Positions 22,433 to 36,410 of a stretch of DNA of 64,000 bases are shown here, piece by piece; positions within the stretch are counted from its first letter, which is position 1, and every line of letters starts with the position of its first letter. The translations under genes were made by a program, and so were the position numbers. The stretch is taken from contig WHVY01000007.1 of assembly GCA_022266195.1 (NCBI GenBank), positions 3,534,001 through 3,598,000 of the forward strand. Reading direction: 5' to 3'. The notes beneath the pieces are model-generated. The model had not been told where the DNA came from. It ran no database searches and saw nothing but the letters and a program-made list of their open reading frames with translations. The stretch comes from Tetranychus cinnabarinus (Eukaryota > Arthropoda > Arachnida > Trombidiformes > Tetranychidae).

Positions 22433-24609
22433 ACGATGAACTAAACATTCTAGGGTATTTATATTTTAACGGTATGCTTGTGAGGTTTCAAGGCCATTCA
22501 AAGTCATTCAAGGCCATTTATTTATTTGAACTCTAAGCGACATCTGAAGGTCATTTTCAAATAGCATAAATTTTGCTCTCCAGAGCCCGTCAGGGGTTTC
22601 TGCTTGCAAGCCCTTCGAGGAACAAATTGGATCATTTTCTGAAGGGGTCATTTTCTGAAATCGCAAAATTTTGCTAACCCGGGAGTGTTATTGGTATGTT
22701 CTTAACGCATACCATTGGAAAGATAAATGAATTTTTCTTGATCAACTGAATGTTAAGTGATCCTTCATATCCTTTAGCCAGTATGAGTTATGAACATGTG
22801 AGTCACACTTAGAAAATTTTCGATTCCAGAAAATGACCTTTCAATGTCAATTAGAGGTCAAATAAAGAATTCATCTTGAAAAACCTTGAGCACTCGAATT
22901 TATAGTTGTGCAATTTGAATAAGCAGTTTATAATCCGAGTAATTCCGATACATCTATGGAAATGCTTACGACTTCTCTCTGATATTCTATCTATTCTTTT
23001 CTTCCTGGCTTTTGATCTAATTTTTCCAATCAAAAAGACTGAAAAACAAAAACAAGAGAAAGTGAATAAACTATTGAACTAACAATGCAAGAGAAAAGTA
23101 TTTCTCATTCCAATAGATGGAGTACCTTCAAAAAAATCGGAAAGTGAGGATTTACTGTAATTCAATTAAACTTGATCAATCAAAGTTTATATCTTCATGG
23201 GGTTTTGTACGGGAAAAATGTCGAGTCCTACACTTGACCAAATCAAAACCAATAACGAGGCCTTTGCTGTCCATGATTACTATCTTTAGGAACCATTAAT
23301 TTAAATCATTTATCTTTTGCATCGGTAAAATTGCTAAATCAACATCATTTTTCTCACCATAATCAAATGTTCATCAATGTGACGATATTAGGTTACAATA
23401 AGTCATAATTTCAATCAAAAACTTCACCAAAAATTATGACAGCAGCAAAAATAATTGTTGTATCAGTATCACTAGCTGTATATGAAGTATTACCTTAAAG
23501 GTGTAGTAGTGTCTGAATTAAGGGATAAATAGTGGAACCAACTCTATGCTCTATTACTTTACCTAATTGTCATGAGAAATTGCTTTTGATTTATTGTGAC
23601 ACCAATTATTTTAATTAAAAAAAAGAAAGTTAAGTTACAACCGCAACTAAAATTTCAAGTAACTCACCGTTAAGCATTTTACTGCTTTTGATTTCAAGAG
23701 CTGTCCAAAGCACTCAGGCCCACCCTTTTGATGAACATGTTGATGATAATGATGAGTGGAATGATGAACTTAACTGAAACAAAAGGAGTCTCAAAAAGAG
23801 AGCAAAAAGAGAGTTAATTGTATTTGGAAAGAAAGAGTTTTCATCTCAATCAACTCATCTTTTGTACCTTATTTGCTTACCTTACAGTCATTTCATGTAG
23901 ACTACAAAAAATATCAAACAAATCAAACGCTTTTGTCTTCGTAACTGTCCCACCGTTGTTATCATCAGTGTTAAAATCAATGTTCTACCTTTGACCCTAT
24001 TGAACCGTGAATGGATCAACTCTTGAAATGTTTACCAATTTTTCGAGTTACAGTGAAAAACAAATGGATTAAACGTTGAATCAATTGATCATCTTGAATT
24101 GATTTAATTGTAGCAACATGTTGAGAGTTGAATCAGTTGGAAATTGTTCAAAAGATGAAATCAGATGAAAATCAAAATAAAAGTAAGTCAATGAAAGATA
24201 TCAATTGCTTGCTAATTGCTTCCAACCCGATAAAACAATCTATTCATCTTTTTTACGCCATTTCGTCTTCCCTTCCGTCTTGATCCATGAATTTGTATTA
24301 ATTAATGATTATAAATATCATAATTTTCAAAGTTGAACTTTTTTTTCCTGGTAAACATTAAGCTTCCTAAATTGTTGATGGTAAATGTTAACTGTTAAAC
24401 TTGTTAATTTATTATTAACTATTTTGTACATCTTTTAAGCTTCATTTCTCATGCAAAGGAAACCTTAAAAAGTTCAACTTATAAACACATTTGAAGGTTA
24501 AATGATTAACCTCCTAACTGTAAACATGATAATAATACATGAAAACTACAGCTAATGATGATAATGTAATCAACCATTTTCAATGATGAAAACTGCAAAA
24601 GATGAAGAT
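22433..24609. other. Spacer with a dispersed repeat fragment
   Basis: No gene is recognised. 22487-22860 has relatively GC-rich repeat-like DNA (CATTCAAGG, CCAGTATGAGTTATGAACA, GAAAATGACCTTTCAATGTC) that is partly matched in reverse orientation near 56680-56860. The remainder is AT-rich and featureless to the eye. Confidence 0.45.
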
Positions 24610-27600
24610 GAAACATTTACAGTTGACTTCAGTCTAACAGGTTCAAATGGTTCAATCTTTGAAGACACATTTCAATACAAATTTCAATATTTAATCTCGA
24701 TTCAACTTCAATTGCCAGGAAAATGTAATTCATTTTACAATTTAAAGCTCTTTTACAATGTTTCAAGATTTGTCTTTACAAGCTTTTAAGGCCTTGCTAT
24801 TTTTACATGGTTATGGGAAATATTATGATATTTAAGGCATTTAGCTAATTAATCATAGACAGACAATCAGAATAAATTGCATTCATTGATAGCTATTAAC
24901 AGTAGCAAGTGATCATCATTGGTGTTTAATTTCACTTTTAAATGGTTAACATTAGCTCAGATCATTTTACTTCAACCTTCCTCATTGTGTTTTAACATGT
25001 TGACTTAACATTGTGAGATTTCACGAGAAAGGCTAGATTAATTTACGAATCAATTGTTTGGGTTCAACATATTTAATTGTTAATCAACTGATCAACTAAT
25101 GGTGAGTTTGCCGTTTCTTACCCAATTACAGGAATCAATTTAAGGAAAGTTGGAAACAAATTGATTGGTGAAACTGAAATGAAACAATTGAAAATGCTTT
25201 CTTTGGTTTAAATGAGCAAATTTTCACCATTTCTTGTGATATTTACTCAAATTTTACAATTTAATTTAATTTTCCCCTGCTTTCAACGCCATTTAACTAT
25301 TGTTGATGGTTTACAATAATGGAAAGTTTATCTTTACCAAGTAATCTACTGAATCCTGGGAAAAGGATTTTCACCATTTGTCTTGGGAACAAGATTGCTA
25401 ATCATTCAAACACTAATAGTGAATGTTTTAAGGATAAAACTAATCATCAGCAAGAATCTGTGAGTATTGAGTTAATCATTTGCAGCCAATTGAGTTGATA
25501 TTCAATGGCTACATTGAAGATGGTAACAATTGGTTAAGACTGCCTGGTTTCTGGTAATCTCACCGGTAACGCCACTGGTAACTTGGGTAATTTTACTGGT
25601 AACATTGGTAATGATGGTTACCAGTTTAATCATTGTTTCAATTTCAATCTCACCAATTAACCGGGAAAGATGATTATAGTTTACATTAATCAAAACCAGA
25701 GCATCTGTTAGTCTTTAATGAATCCTCATAAAGATGTTGCGATCAAGTGAAACATTGGAGTATTATTTCATAATATTTCATTATTTTTGTAGTCAACTCG
25801 ACATCTTTTGCTTTTGATTTACAATCAAATGTCATCTTTAAACGTTGTTTGTTTTCATAATTAGTACCCATTATGATTAAATTGGATAAATTAATCAACC
25901 AAACCTTTATTTTGTTATTGTAGACTCAATTGTTGAATAGTGTAGACAAGGGTAACCCAAAGTTGCTTTTTCATCTTTTCATGTTTTTCCATCTTTTTAT
26001 CCATCAACATCTAATGTAAAAAAAGGTTATGCTAATTAATGTTTTTTAATCTTCTCCTTGTTAATCTTCATCAACATCACCTTGCTCCTCATCATCTTAT
26101 TTCTTGTTTACCTGGTCATACCAGTCTCGTCTAGGAGTAACCAACCCAAGTTACCCTTACCTTGATGAATTAAATCAAATTGAACTTGAGGCTCCTATTA
26201 AAGGTTATCTCAATAAATTGGTTTCCCGAAAATGGTTTACACCTTTATGGTTAAATAATATTAACTCTAAAGGCTCTTGGAGGACAACTTATTGCATTTT
26301 ACGGGCCAACAAATTGTATTATTATCAAAATCAGGTAATCATACTAATCATTATCAAAAAACAAATTATTAACTATTTAACTAACCAACGCACAAATAAA
26401 GAAGGTTAAAAGGCATTAAAACAGAGATCGGTTCATCACTAAATTATTATGTGAAGGTATGTAAACCAACAATCATGATTACATCAACAACAAACATCAA
26501 CAAGTAACATTTAGATCAATTGGTTGAATGTAAGCAAACAGAAATCTATTAAACGACGACTCAGCTGATTGATTTGATACACATGATGGGAGCAAATAAA
26601 CATGGTAACGATGTTGTTATCGTTGATAATGATGATGTTGCTGATGATGATGAGGAAGAAACAAATTGACAAAATAGATAGCAATAAGATGAATGAATTA
26701 AATGTCTGATTGATACTCAAAGAGCAAAGCTTCGAGAGTCTCAAGATTCTGATAGAGAGAAGAGAAAGAAAGAGGAATTATAGCGAGTGGGTTTTAAGTC
26801 AAAAGATAATGATGAGAAGGAGGAGGAAGAAGGTTAGAAGATGGTGAAGGAAGAGAAACAAAATCATCTATGATCAATGATCATTATTAATAATAAGTCA
26901 CCCTTTTCTTTTACCTTTTTCCTATCATCTTATTAGTTTTGAGCTTTACTCCCTTTTTTTACAGAAATTTATCTTCAAATTGCTCTTTCTTTTACTCACT
27001 CTTCTATCTTTCTATCTTTCTATCCCTCTTTCTCTATCTCTTCCTCTCTCGTTCTGCATCGTCTCTTTTTCTCCTTCTTTTTCCTCTCTTTCTTTCAGTC
27101 TCTCTTTTTGGCAAAAACAAAGTTTTAGTAATATAACTTGATTTTGTTGTTGTGGTGGAGAGAGAGAAAAAAAAGCTGCTGCTGATGTTATTTTTCGTGT
27201 TGACTCGGAGTTAATTTACTTGTTTCCAAAGTGGCCTTGTTTCATAGTATCCAAGCTCTTATTTGATTGTCCAATTATTTAATTATCCTAGTGACACTTG
27301 TTGATACAATTCTTGTTGATGTAATCCTTGTTATCCCACCAATTGGTTTTTCTGGTTCCTTCTGGTTGTTCGTTAGTGACTCAATTGTTGAATGGATTAA
27401 CCTTGTAAATCATCTTTGTTGCTTGTTAACATATTTGCACTTGAAAAATACCAACTCATCTTTTCTCCGTGTTGTCTTCCATTTATTATTCCAATCAACT
27501 TTAGCTGGGCCTTGGTTTGGATAAGAAAAATTGTGGTCAAATCAATTTGGATTATTATGATGTTTGTGAACCATTGAATGATAATGACAAAGGACCCAAG

Positions 27601-29152
27601 TATTCATTTTTAATTTACTCTTCATTGGCATCCGTATCATCCTCATCAAAATCAGCTCAGGTAATCCTTTTTTGCATATTATTTCCAATCCATGATCAGT
27701 AATTAGATTGGTTTCCTTTGACCTCTATTAATTGACAAAGAAAGTAAACAACCAATGTTACATTCCTATTAAAAGCATCATGTTGCTACATTGCATGAGT
27801 GTTACTTACCCTTGTTTCCATTGGTGTTCGTTAGATGGCAGTAACCATTTTTCCATTTTTCCTCTATTAAAAGCAAAATTTACTTGAATTGTGTTTCATT
27901 TTTTAATAGTAAACGCTATTTACAAATAATGAAAATGAAATTCAATGGCTACCTACGTTTAACCAGCATAATTTTCTAAATAGCAATTTGTTCAAGGTAA
28001 GGTTAAACAGGTAGGTGTAGGCTGGTTTTCTATTACAATGAACTGTTTCGTTTTGATTTCGTTTCACTCAATTTTTTTACTGTGTTTTATCATAATTATC
28101 AGCATTATTATTATAACTAAATGTATTCCTTTTGATACCAAAATCGAGCAAAATATTAATTTAAACACACCTCATCTCTCACCACAACCACTTTTAACCA
28201 TAAAAATCACCACCCGTCAAAGGGATGGTTTAAATGCAAGAATGATCTTTTGCTTCATTTTAAAAATCAAAAAAGATCATCATCATTTTCATTTTAATAC
28301 ACTTAATCAGCATGATCCTCATGATGATAATGATCAACAACAACGCTAGCTTAATCAGTACATCACATGCAACAACGTTGAAGCAACCATAACTGTCAAA
28401 CTTGTTGAAATGTTTATGTCAGGAAGATGGTGTCAGTGATTTCTTCACTTGCTGCTGCTTTTCTGTTGTGATGGTGGTGATGATGTTAATGATGATAATG
28501 ATTTGATTTAACAGGGTGAAACTTAGATACCTATCAATGGTTAATAGAAAAGCTTTTCTCACAATCTATTACTAATTTACTTTGAATGTGTGTGTGTATG
28601 TTTTGACTCGCTGAGAGAATTCATGTGAAAATCAAAACTGTTTGTTTGATTTTCATGTAAATATGATAATAATCAAAGAAGCGAACCAATTATTGAGATG
28701 TAGAGGGAAAATTGTAAAAAATTGTCACTTTGTTCAATAGCATTGATCCAGGTTTGACTTGGTGTTTTTGTTTTACTTCATCATGAGTAACTTGAAATAA
28801 AATCGGCATTTCGTCACATCTGATCACAAAAAGCCACCATTTAGTTGATTGTTGTCATTGTCAACCGTTTTTATATTTGAGCTCCATTTTTAGGTTACAT
28901 CGTAGGTGAGGTTAGCTGAAGATGAAGAAACGAAGCAGATAAGAATAGAAATTGAAATCACCAATAAAGTAAGTTATAATGGAATCCATTTATTACTCTC
29001 AAGAGCATAAGAATAGCCTTGCTTCTTTAATCCAAGTCTTTTTTCGAGTCGTCCAAATTTCCAGTTAAATAACAGTTTAAATCGTTTCCACCAAAAAACA
29101 AATGTTTTCCCTTGATCGATTCACAGTCGCCATCTAACGTTTCAAATCAATT
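24610..29152 (+). repeat. Parent copy of the segmental duplication
   Basis: This is the source-like copy of the block at 9337-12395. It spans PH exons 1 and 2 and the start of intron 2. An imperfect GGTAAC-rich stretch (25552-25625) and a pyrimidine-rich tract (26970-27100) lie within it. The part between 25260 and 26728 has no counterpart in the other copy. Confidence 0.85.
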
Positions 29153-32100
29153 AGTTGTCCAAAAACTGGTAATGATGAAATAAGAGGCAATAATTTTGTC
29201 ACCGCCAAACATGATTACCAGCAGCAACTTTAACCAAATCCATCTCCAGTCGTAATAAACTGTAGTAATCAGCTAAATCAAAGTTGGGTTAAATTAGACA
29301 AAGTTAGCAATAGAAGCTGAATACTTTCTCCAAGAGAATCCAAACTCACCCTTAATTTCATAGTCAAGGACAGTTGTTGATGTATTGTAAATTGTTAACT
29401 CGTCGTTAAATGTAAGTTAATCAATCAACACCAAAAAGTAGTGAGTCATTGGAAGTGTAGATAATTAACTATCATCCTCTTGATCAGCTTCCATTCATTC
29501 AACTTAAACTTGATTGTGGATAAATACACTTTATTAATAATTTTTCATTTTCATTTACCAAACGTTTACTCATTTCCTTTGAATCTCACTTTTTCCACAA
29601 AATATCAAGTATCAATATCAGTATCGATATCCCCTATCTTTTAAAATTAACATGTCACAGTGAAATTGTCAAAGCAAATTTTTGAAAAAATTTTGGCGAC
29701 TTTTGTAATTTTAACTTGTGTTTATTAATTTTATCAAAGTTACCAATTTACGGCTAATTTATATTGATATTCAGTGCAACACTTGACATTATGTTTAGTG
29801 CAATCTACATATGATTGAATATTTGTGACTTCCCTATCAATGTGTATAATCAAGTGAATTAATATTTTTCAGCAAATATTGCAGTCAAATTATCTTTGCC
29901 TTATACGGTTCTGTAGGGTTCACCAGATTCTTTATCATTAATCAACATGAGCAATTGGATCTCTGCTTATTTCAAAGATTAACCAAAACTTGCTTTATAC
30001 AATTAAGGGACAGCCTTATTTGGTTTTTCTGCTGTTCACTTGTTTTGGGTCCACAATTGAATCAATTTTCGCTTTTCATCAATTAGTCAACTCTGAAGTC
30101 ATCAAGTGAGAAACACAAGAAGACATTCGTTTTTCCCTCTCGCCAACATTAAAAACGATTCACAGTGTTATTCAAATAAACTCATCATTGTTGTCATCAA
30201 ATTCATTCTTAAATTGTGTCGCCATGTTCAACAAACGATAACATGTAACCAGTATTTCACCTATCTTATTATATCATTGATTTAGTGTATCTTCTGGTTT
30301 TTTCCTTTTCTCTTCAGACATCTTTTCTTTTTACCATTCCTGCAAGCAACAAAAACTTAAGCAAAAAAACCTTCTTCTTGCAACAATTTCATTTAAAATT
30401 CAATCTTCTCTTCTATTCTATCCATCTAAACTTCCAACACCATAATAGACCTTAATTGTTCATCTTTACACATTTGTTAACTTGGACTGAAACTTTAAGT
30501 AAGTAAATGTAAAGTGAAAGTGAAAATTAAATCAATTACAGAAAAGAGTTGATAATAATTATTCATCGTCGACTCTTTTCTCTTCCATTCCCAATATTGA
30601 TTTCACCGTATAACAATATACTTTTACTTTTGCTGACCTTTTTCATCTCTTCAACTTCATCATCATTATCATCATCAGCGTCATCATTATCATCATTTTG
30701 CTTATTTTATTTGCAATGCTTTAAGCTTATTATCATTGGATTTTTTGTTTGTATTTTTCTTGTTTCTCTCTCTTTCAACAAAAGCCAACGGAAATCGATT
30801 CTTCCAAGTCAGAATAATCTGTTACATTGAGACAAACAAACAAACAAAAAGATCCCTAACATCAACATCCAAATCATGTTCAATTGTTCATCCATGATTT
30901 TCTTGTAGAGCATAAAATAAAGAGATCATTTCTCTCTCTTTCCTAACACAATCAGTATACGAATCTCTCTATCCTTTCGTTTGTTTATCGAATCAAAATT
31001 GAAACCATTTTCTCTTGTCAGAACTTTCTCTCTCTTTCTCTCTATTCACTACAATAATCAATTTATGGTAACACATTACCTTTTGTTACCTTTTTGTTGA
31101 TTCTTGTTGATGAATCGGTATTTTACCTCACTTACTGTCAATTAAAACCATTTTTTTCACTCAACATTTCCACCAAACTAACTCTGACTGTTGCTTTATT
31201 ATATCCCTCTTTGTATTAGCAAACTGCAAGGTTAAACCATTTTTTCAGCAACACAATTGAATCAGATTTTTCAATTCAAACACCAAACAAGCCTCAGGAT
31301 TTCACTTTCCTTCTTTACATTAAAATCAGTTAATTTCTCGCAGTTTCTCGTTAATTTTTAAACATTGCCTTGAACCCAATTTTTTGTTGGTTTCCTTTGA
31401 AACATTCAAAGATAATTAATCCTTAATTAATCAGTTTATCCAGTCTAATCTGGATATCTTATTAACTCTGGATTACTCTTTAACCAGAAAAACTGCCCTT
31501 TAACCATATTGTCATCATTCTTTCTTCCCAGTAACTTGATTTTATTTTTGCATGGATTAACGTTGACAGATTAACAAGCTATTAGTTGAGATTAACAATT
31601 GTATTTTCCCTTTCACTCCAGACAAAATGGAACCACTTTGCAAGAAAATGAGTAATCTGGATAAACCTTAATCTGACTCCTCAAGACAAATTATTAACCA
31701 ATGAAATTTTCATGCCTTTTCTTGTTTCTCAGCTTTTCAGTTTTCTAAAGCAAAGTGATATTCAATTCTTACTTTTTACCATTTGTTGCTCTCATTATAT
31801 TTGTAAAGACTGAATCTGAAACTCCATTCTTTTATCATTATTCTGATGATTCCTTGAATCTGCTTCAATTTCTCACGTTACTTCAGTCTCTCTGTCACCA
31901 AGTTGATCCAAGTGTTGCCAATTATTTGTCAGTTTTACTTTCACTGTTAAATATAAACCATCTATTACGGATTATCATCAGTTCAAGGTATGAACCAAAA
32001 CGTTCGAGTATCAATTGCTTCATTTTGTACAGCTTTTGCCACATTTAATTAGTACAACTGACAGTGACAATGAAGATGATGTTTTTTTGAAGGAATTGCG

Positions 32101-34079
32101 GTAAATTTTGATGATTCACCTCATAATTAGGACACACTCTTGATGATCCTAAATCCCAACCATCAAGGTCTCATCATCATCATCATTATTACCATCCTAC
32201 ACTGGTTAATTAAACTTTAATCTTTGATAAAAAAAGCGAGCAAAATTTTTTTACTTATCATTCATTGCCATACAATAGTGAATAGAATAAATCCATAAAA
32301 AGCTCAATTCACAGTCACTTGATATTTATTTACTCTTTCACTCAATCATCAAGGAATCTTTAGATAATCAACAAATTTAATAGTAAATCATTATGATATA
32401 TTATTATAATATATTATTGTGTAAACGGAACTTGTAAACTGATAATGTATATCAACAGAAATACAGGACAAAAAAGCAACCTTTATCTTCCTCCAGAGTT
32501 GTTGGAAACACAAAAACAAAACTGAAATTGAAATTTTACCAATCATCTTTCCATCACAATTATAATCATTACTGATCATTTATTGTTTGCCATCAACTGT
32601 GAAGTGCTTATTTGATTGATTGTTAATTTGTTTTCTCTCTTTTTCTCTCTCTTTCACCAGTCTCGTCACATCTTTTCAGCTGACAGTGCCTTTGAGATGT
32701 TCAAGTGGATCAGCTCAATACAAAATGCAATTAAAGATGCTCGTGTGAATCGTAAAGGACCAGGTCGACGTCGCCAGGATAAATCCAAACATGGCGGTAA
32801 CCATACAGTTGATGGAAGTAGACACAAAACTGCTCCACCAGAGACAATTAAATTTGATACCGATCGTGTTGAACCAGTTTCTATACTTCACTGTGAACAA
32901 AAGAATCGACCTCGAGGTCCAACAGGTCGCCGAGCGCCGGGTCGAGCATTTCTTCATTCAACAATTTTAGGAGGTTCTTCGGTTGGAAATTTAATACACT
33001 CTTCAACGGGCGATTTACTGGCAATTACTGAAACAAATAGTCTTGAAAGCTCAACCGAAATGACTGGTTCCATGGATTCATCTGATAATCTTGAACAGAA
33101 ACACAACAATAACCACCATCAAATGTATAATCATCATAATCATCATCGACCTAGAACTATGACCACTGAAACTGTGGACACTGATGCAGACGATTATGAG
33201 GAAGAAAGAGATTCAAAGACGGAAAATGAAGAGGACAACCATTATGATACAATAGTGAATGAATCCAATAGGAGAATCATTGGAATAATGAACAAGATGA
33301 GGTTGGAAGGAGAGGAAAAGATTAAAATGAGCAATGGATTTGGTAAAGGTGATGCTTCCCATGATAATCATGGTGACAAACAGGCTAATTTAATCTCTAA
33401 ATCAAATGAATCAAATGGAACATCTAATCATTTTCATGCTAACATTGCACGTTTAAATGGGAAACACACCAATGGTTATTCATCATCATCCCCACCAATT
33501 AATAAAACAATAACAGCAACTTCTCCATCAATAAAACGCAGGTTCCATGAAGATACAAAAGACCTAAAGAAACACCTTAATGCCATTTTTTCAAACAATA
33601 ATCAACAGAATCAACAATTGATGGTCAACTTGGGAGATTCAACAGTATCCATTGAACAGACTAAATTGACTGAATGTCTGAAAGAAATATGTCCCACACT
33701 TACCTCAGGTGTATTACTTTCAGAAGGTTCACAAGTGAAAAGCTCATTAACCGATCTTGATCCCAATTTAAGATCACTGATCAAGGAATTGGAGGCTCTT
33801 AAAGGTGTTAAGAAGAGTAAAGTTCGCAGCGAAAAGATTCAATCTCTAGTTGATAAACTGGTAAACCTTGTTGATACCTATTCCAAAAATGTTGAGTCAT
33901 TTGAAAATTACAACGATCAGATCATTAAATTAATAAGTTCACTGTCAACATTGGTCAGTCAACCAACACCAATGGTAACATCATCATCCACCTCATCACC
34001 CTCTTCCTCACCTCGACTAGTCAATGCTAATAAATTACACTACAAACCTGTAAACAGTCCATCATCGACACACTGTTAA
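26125..34079 (+). CDS. PH-domain protein, 5' end not found
   Basis: Three exons join in phase 0: 26125-26334, 27505-27660 and 32661-34079 (594 codons). Together they form one pleckstrin-homology domain: KGYLNKL and SWRTTYCILRANKLYYYQNQ (exon 1), CGQINLDYYDV and KYSFLIYSS (exon 2), HIFSADSAFEMFKWISSIQ (exon 3, the C-terminal helix with its tryptophan). PH domains bind phosphoinositides or proteins at membranes. The C-terminal ~420 residues are basic, then Asn/His/Ser-rich, with a short helical region near the end (LIKELEALKGVKKSKV). I do not recognise the ortholog. No ATG lies in frame before the acceptor-like CCAG at 26124, so an upstream exon is expected. Intron 2 is 5.0 kb. Exon 2 has two decayed copies at 10.8 and 18.3 kb. 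Confidence 0.8.
28120..28349 (+). other. Conserved small open frame in PH intron 2
   Basis: An open frame contains PHLSPQPLLTIKITTRQRDG and NARMIFCFILKIKKDH, ending at TAG 28347-28349. The duplicate at 11400-11625 keeps the same frame, and the indels between the copies near the end include in-frame triplets. A core of about 110 bp looks identical. No splice sites clearly bound it. It may be an unrecognised exon, a short gene or a conserved non-coding patch. Confidence 0.25.
29153..32660. other. Remainder of PH-gene intron 2
   Basis: The tract is AT-rich with pyrimidine-rich runs and TCATCATCAT-type simple sequence (~30655-30705, 32170-32190). Several hydrophobic open frames here look like chance products of low-complexity DNA. 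No exon was recognised. Confidence 0.45.
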
Positions 34080-36304
34080 TTGTCCAACTTGAGAAGCTGG
34101 AAAATAATTAAATTTTTTATTAACTCCATTATTCATCACAACCATCAATATCAACAAAAATTGAAGGCAAAAACTCATCCAAAACCATTAATCAAAGTCC
34201 AAGCCTCACAACAAATAACTCAACCTCTTCTTTTCAAAGATCAACATTTATCTCAACTAGTAAAAACAATACAACGACTTGAAAGTGAGAACTTTTGGAA
34301 AACAAAATCATCAAGATTAACAATTTAAAGCCAAATTGTTGTCAAACATGTATACATAAATCACACTTTAAGATGCTACAAAAATGCTATGTAAAATGAA
34401 AAAAAATTGTTTCTTTTTTTATTCTATTGTAAAAATCAAAAGTTATATCAAAGACAATCGCTAACTCAGTATGTTTTATGCAGAATCCCCTTCAACCTCA
34501 AACCTCATCACCACCCCAATCACCATAATTGCCTTACCTTTTATCTCCGATTGTCTTCCTTAATGTTTAAAAACAAATGAAACGTTTAAAAAAATTTATT
34601 CTTATGACAATTTAATCAAAGATTAAAGTTTGATCAATGTAATTTGTAATGTTCAATAATTTTTAATCTCATCTTGATCGCTGAAACCTTTTTTCCAGTC
34701 CATTTGTGACGTTACCAGCTAAGCCATGATCATCATTTGGTAACCTTTTTGATAATTTTTTTCGGGTTTTTCTTCATTTCCTGTTTATCTGGTAAATCAT
34801 GAAAAAAAGGTGAGCAAATAACTTCCGTTGACTGATAATTTATTCATCCATGAAGTGATTAACTTGAGAGCTATTAATGTATGCCAAATATCTGCAAGTA
34901 GACTGCACTTCTAATCAATCTGTGAGTTTGTTTTTTCCTTCATTAATCAGATTAATCTCTCGGCTTGCATTTCAATTAGTCAACACATTACATTGACAGA
35001 TACAATATTAACTCCCACTGATTAGAAAGATCAACTGTAAATATAATTACATATTGTTAATTAATCAATGAGATTTATCAAAAAAAAGAAACTGTCAAAA
35101 TATCAACCTGGAAAAGGCCTAAGACTAAAAGCTGACAACAAGCAAACTATATTTTCAATAAGCCTTTTCTGTTAATGAACACAAATCATAATTATTGTTC
35201 AACTATCTTGATTAAACATGATTAAGTTGAACATTAGGTTAACAAATTGCAACCTTTACAACAAATGTATGAAAATCAAATCGATCCTGACTCAGGTTAA
35301 CCCAAACTTCAATGTTAACAGCTGAAAGATTACCAAAGGTTTTAATTGTTCATTTTGATCAATAACAAGATGATCAATCTAATTAATAGGTGTAACAATC
35401 AAGTAACCAAATTGTTGTTTTTTGCCCTTCAAAAGAGATTGATGTTTTACCATCAATCCTGTCAACTTAAAGATGAAAGATGTTCAAATTGTGACCACCG
35501 AGAAGACTTAATATGCATTGAAGATGCGAAAAAAAGAGGCAATTTTGGTTAATTTTTTTCTTCCTTCCCTTCATCATTTTCATCTTCAATCATCATTATC
35601 TATCATATTATTATTATCGTCATCATAATTTGGATATAATTATTTATTATCACTTTATATGAAATCATTTTCTGTGTGCAACAGAGTTGAGAAAGCAACA
35701 ACACACAGAGTTATTATGAAAAAAAAGAGACAAACAAAACAAAAATGTAAATGATAAACGCAATCTCGAAGTAAAAGGTTGACACAAATTTGATTGTCAA
35801 TTTATTATTACTATTATTATTACCATTATTCAGTAGTAGCAGTAGTAACCAGTAGTTTTACTATTTTCCCTCCCAAAGAGTCTTTCTCAGCTCATCAGAT
35901 AACTCTGCTCATGTTCATTCTGAGCATATTTGAGTTCCTAAAATGATTCCTTTACTCTTTATGCCGAGAGAAAACTTTTACCTTTTTTCAGATTCATTTC
36001 AACAATAGAGATGAACAAAATGTGAACTTTTTTTTCTTCTGTCTTTACTCTTTACCAATATTCAACTCGTAATTTCAGTTCAACTGGCTTAAGCATGTTA
36101 ATAATGTTTCACCTTTGATATAACACGATTTGTTCACTGTTATGGACTGGTTTAGTGTAATTTCAACTTGTCCTCTTTACCAACTGGATACAATTTTTTG
36201 TTGATAGTTGATTCCGTTGTTTTATACTGCAATTTTGATTGTGTTTCTGTCTTGGGTTGGATTTTTTCAGTCAAGTTAACAATGTTTACCCATTTTCGGA
36301 TTCA
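34080..36304. other. PH-gene 3' flank and spacer
   Basis: The first few hundred bases are probably the 3' untranslated region. Simple ATT/ATC-rich runs occur around 35590-35640 and 35800-35860. No gene is seen. Confidence 0.4.
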
Positions 36305-36410
36305 ATGAATTGTTATCTGGAACCAAACATTTACCTGCTCCATCTCATAATTTTGATCATGTCGCTTGCATTATTGAGCAGTTATCTTCAACTTTTATCA
36401 ACTTCTCAAG
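36305..36410 (+). CDS. Possible signal-peptide exon of the downstream Ig-domain gene
   Basis: An ATG at 36305 opens 35 codons plus one base. A short polar start is followed by a hydrophobic core (LLHLIILIMSLALLSSYL), then TSQ and a donor CAAG|GTAGGA at 36411. This is the shape of a signal-peptide exon. Its phase (1) fits exactly the first clear Ig exon at 58251, which begins with two bases of a split codon. The link is inference: it needs a 21.8 kb intron holding two retrotransposons, and a phase match occurs by chance one time in three. Confidence 0.33.

Noticed and set aside
30549..30830. Hydrophobic Ser-rich open frame in PH intron 2
   Set aside because: It comes from TCATCATCAT-type simple sequence; no splice sites or domain support it.
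34080..34328. 82-codon open frame right after the PH-gene stop
   Set aside because: It starts with a non-ATG codon, is low complexity and most likely 3' untranslated sequence.
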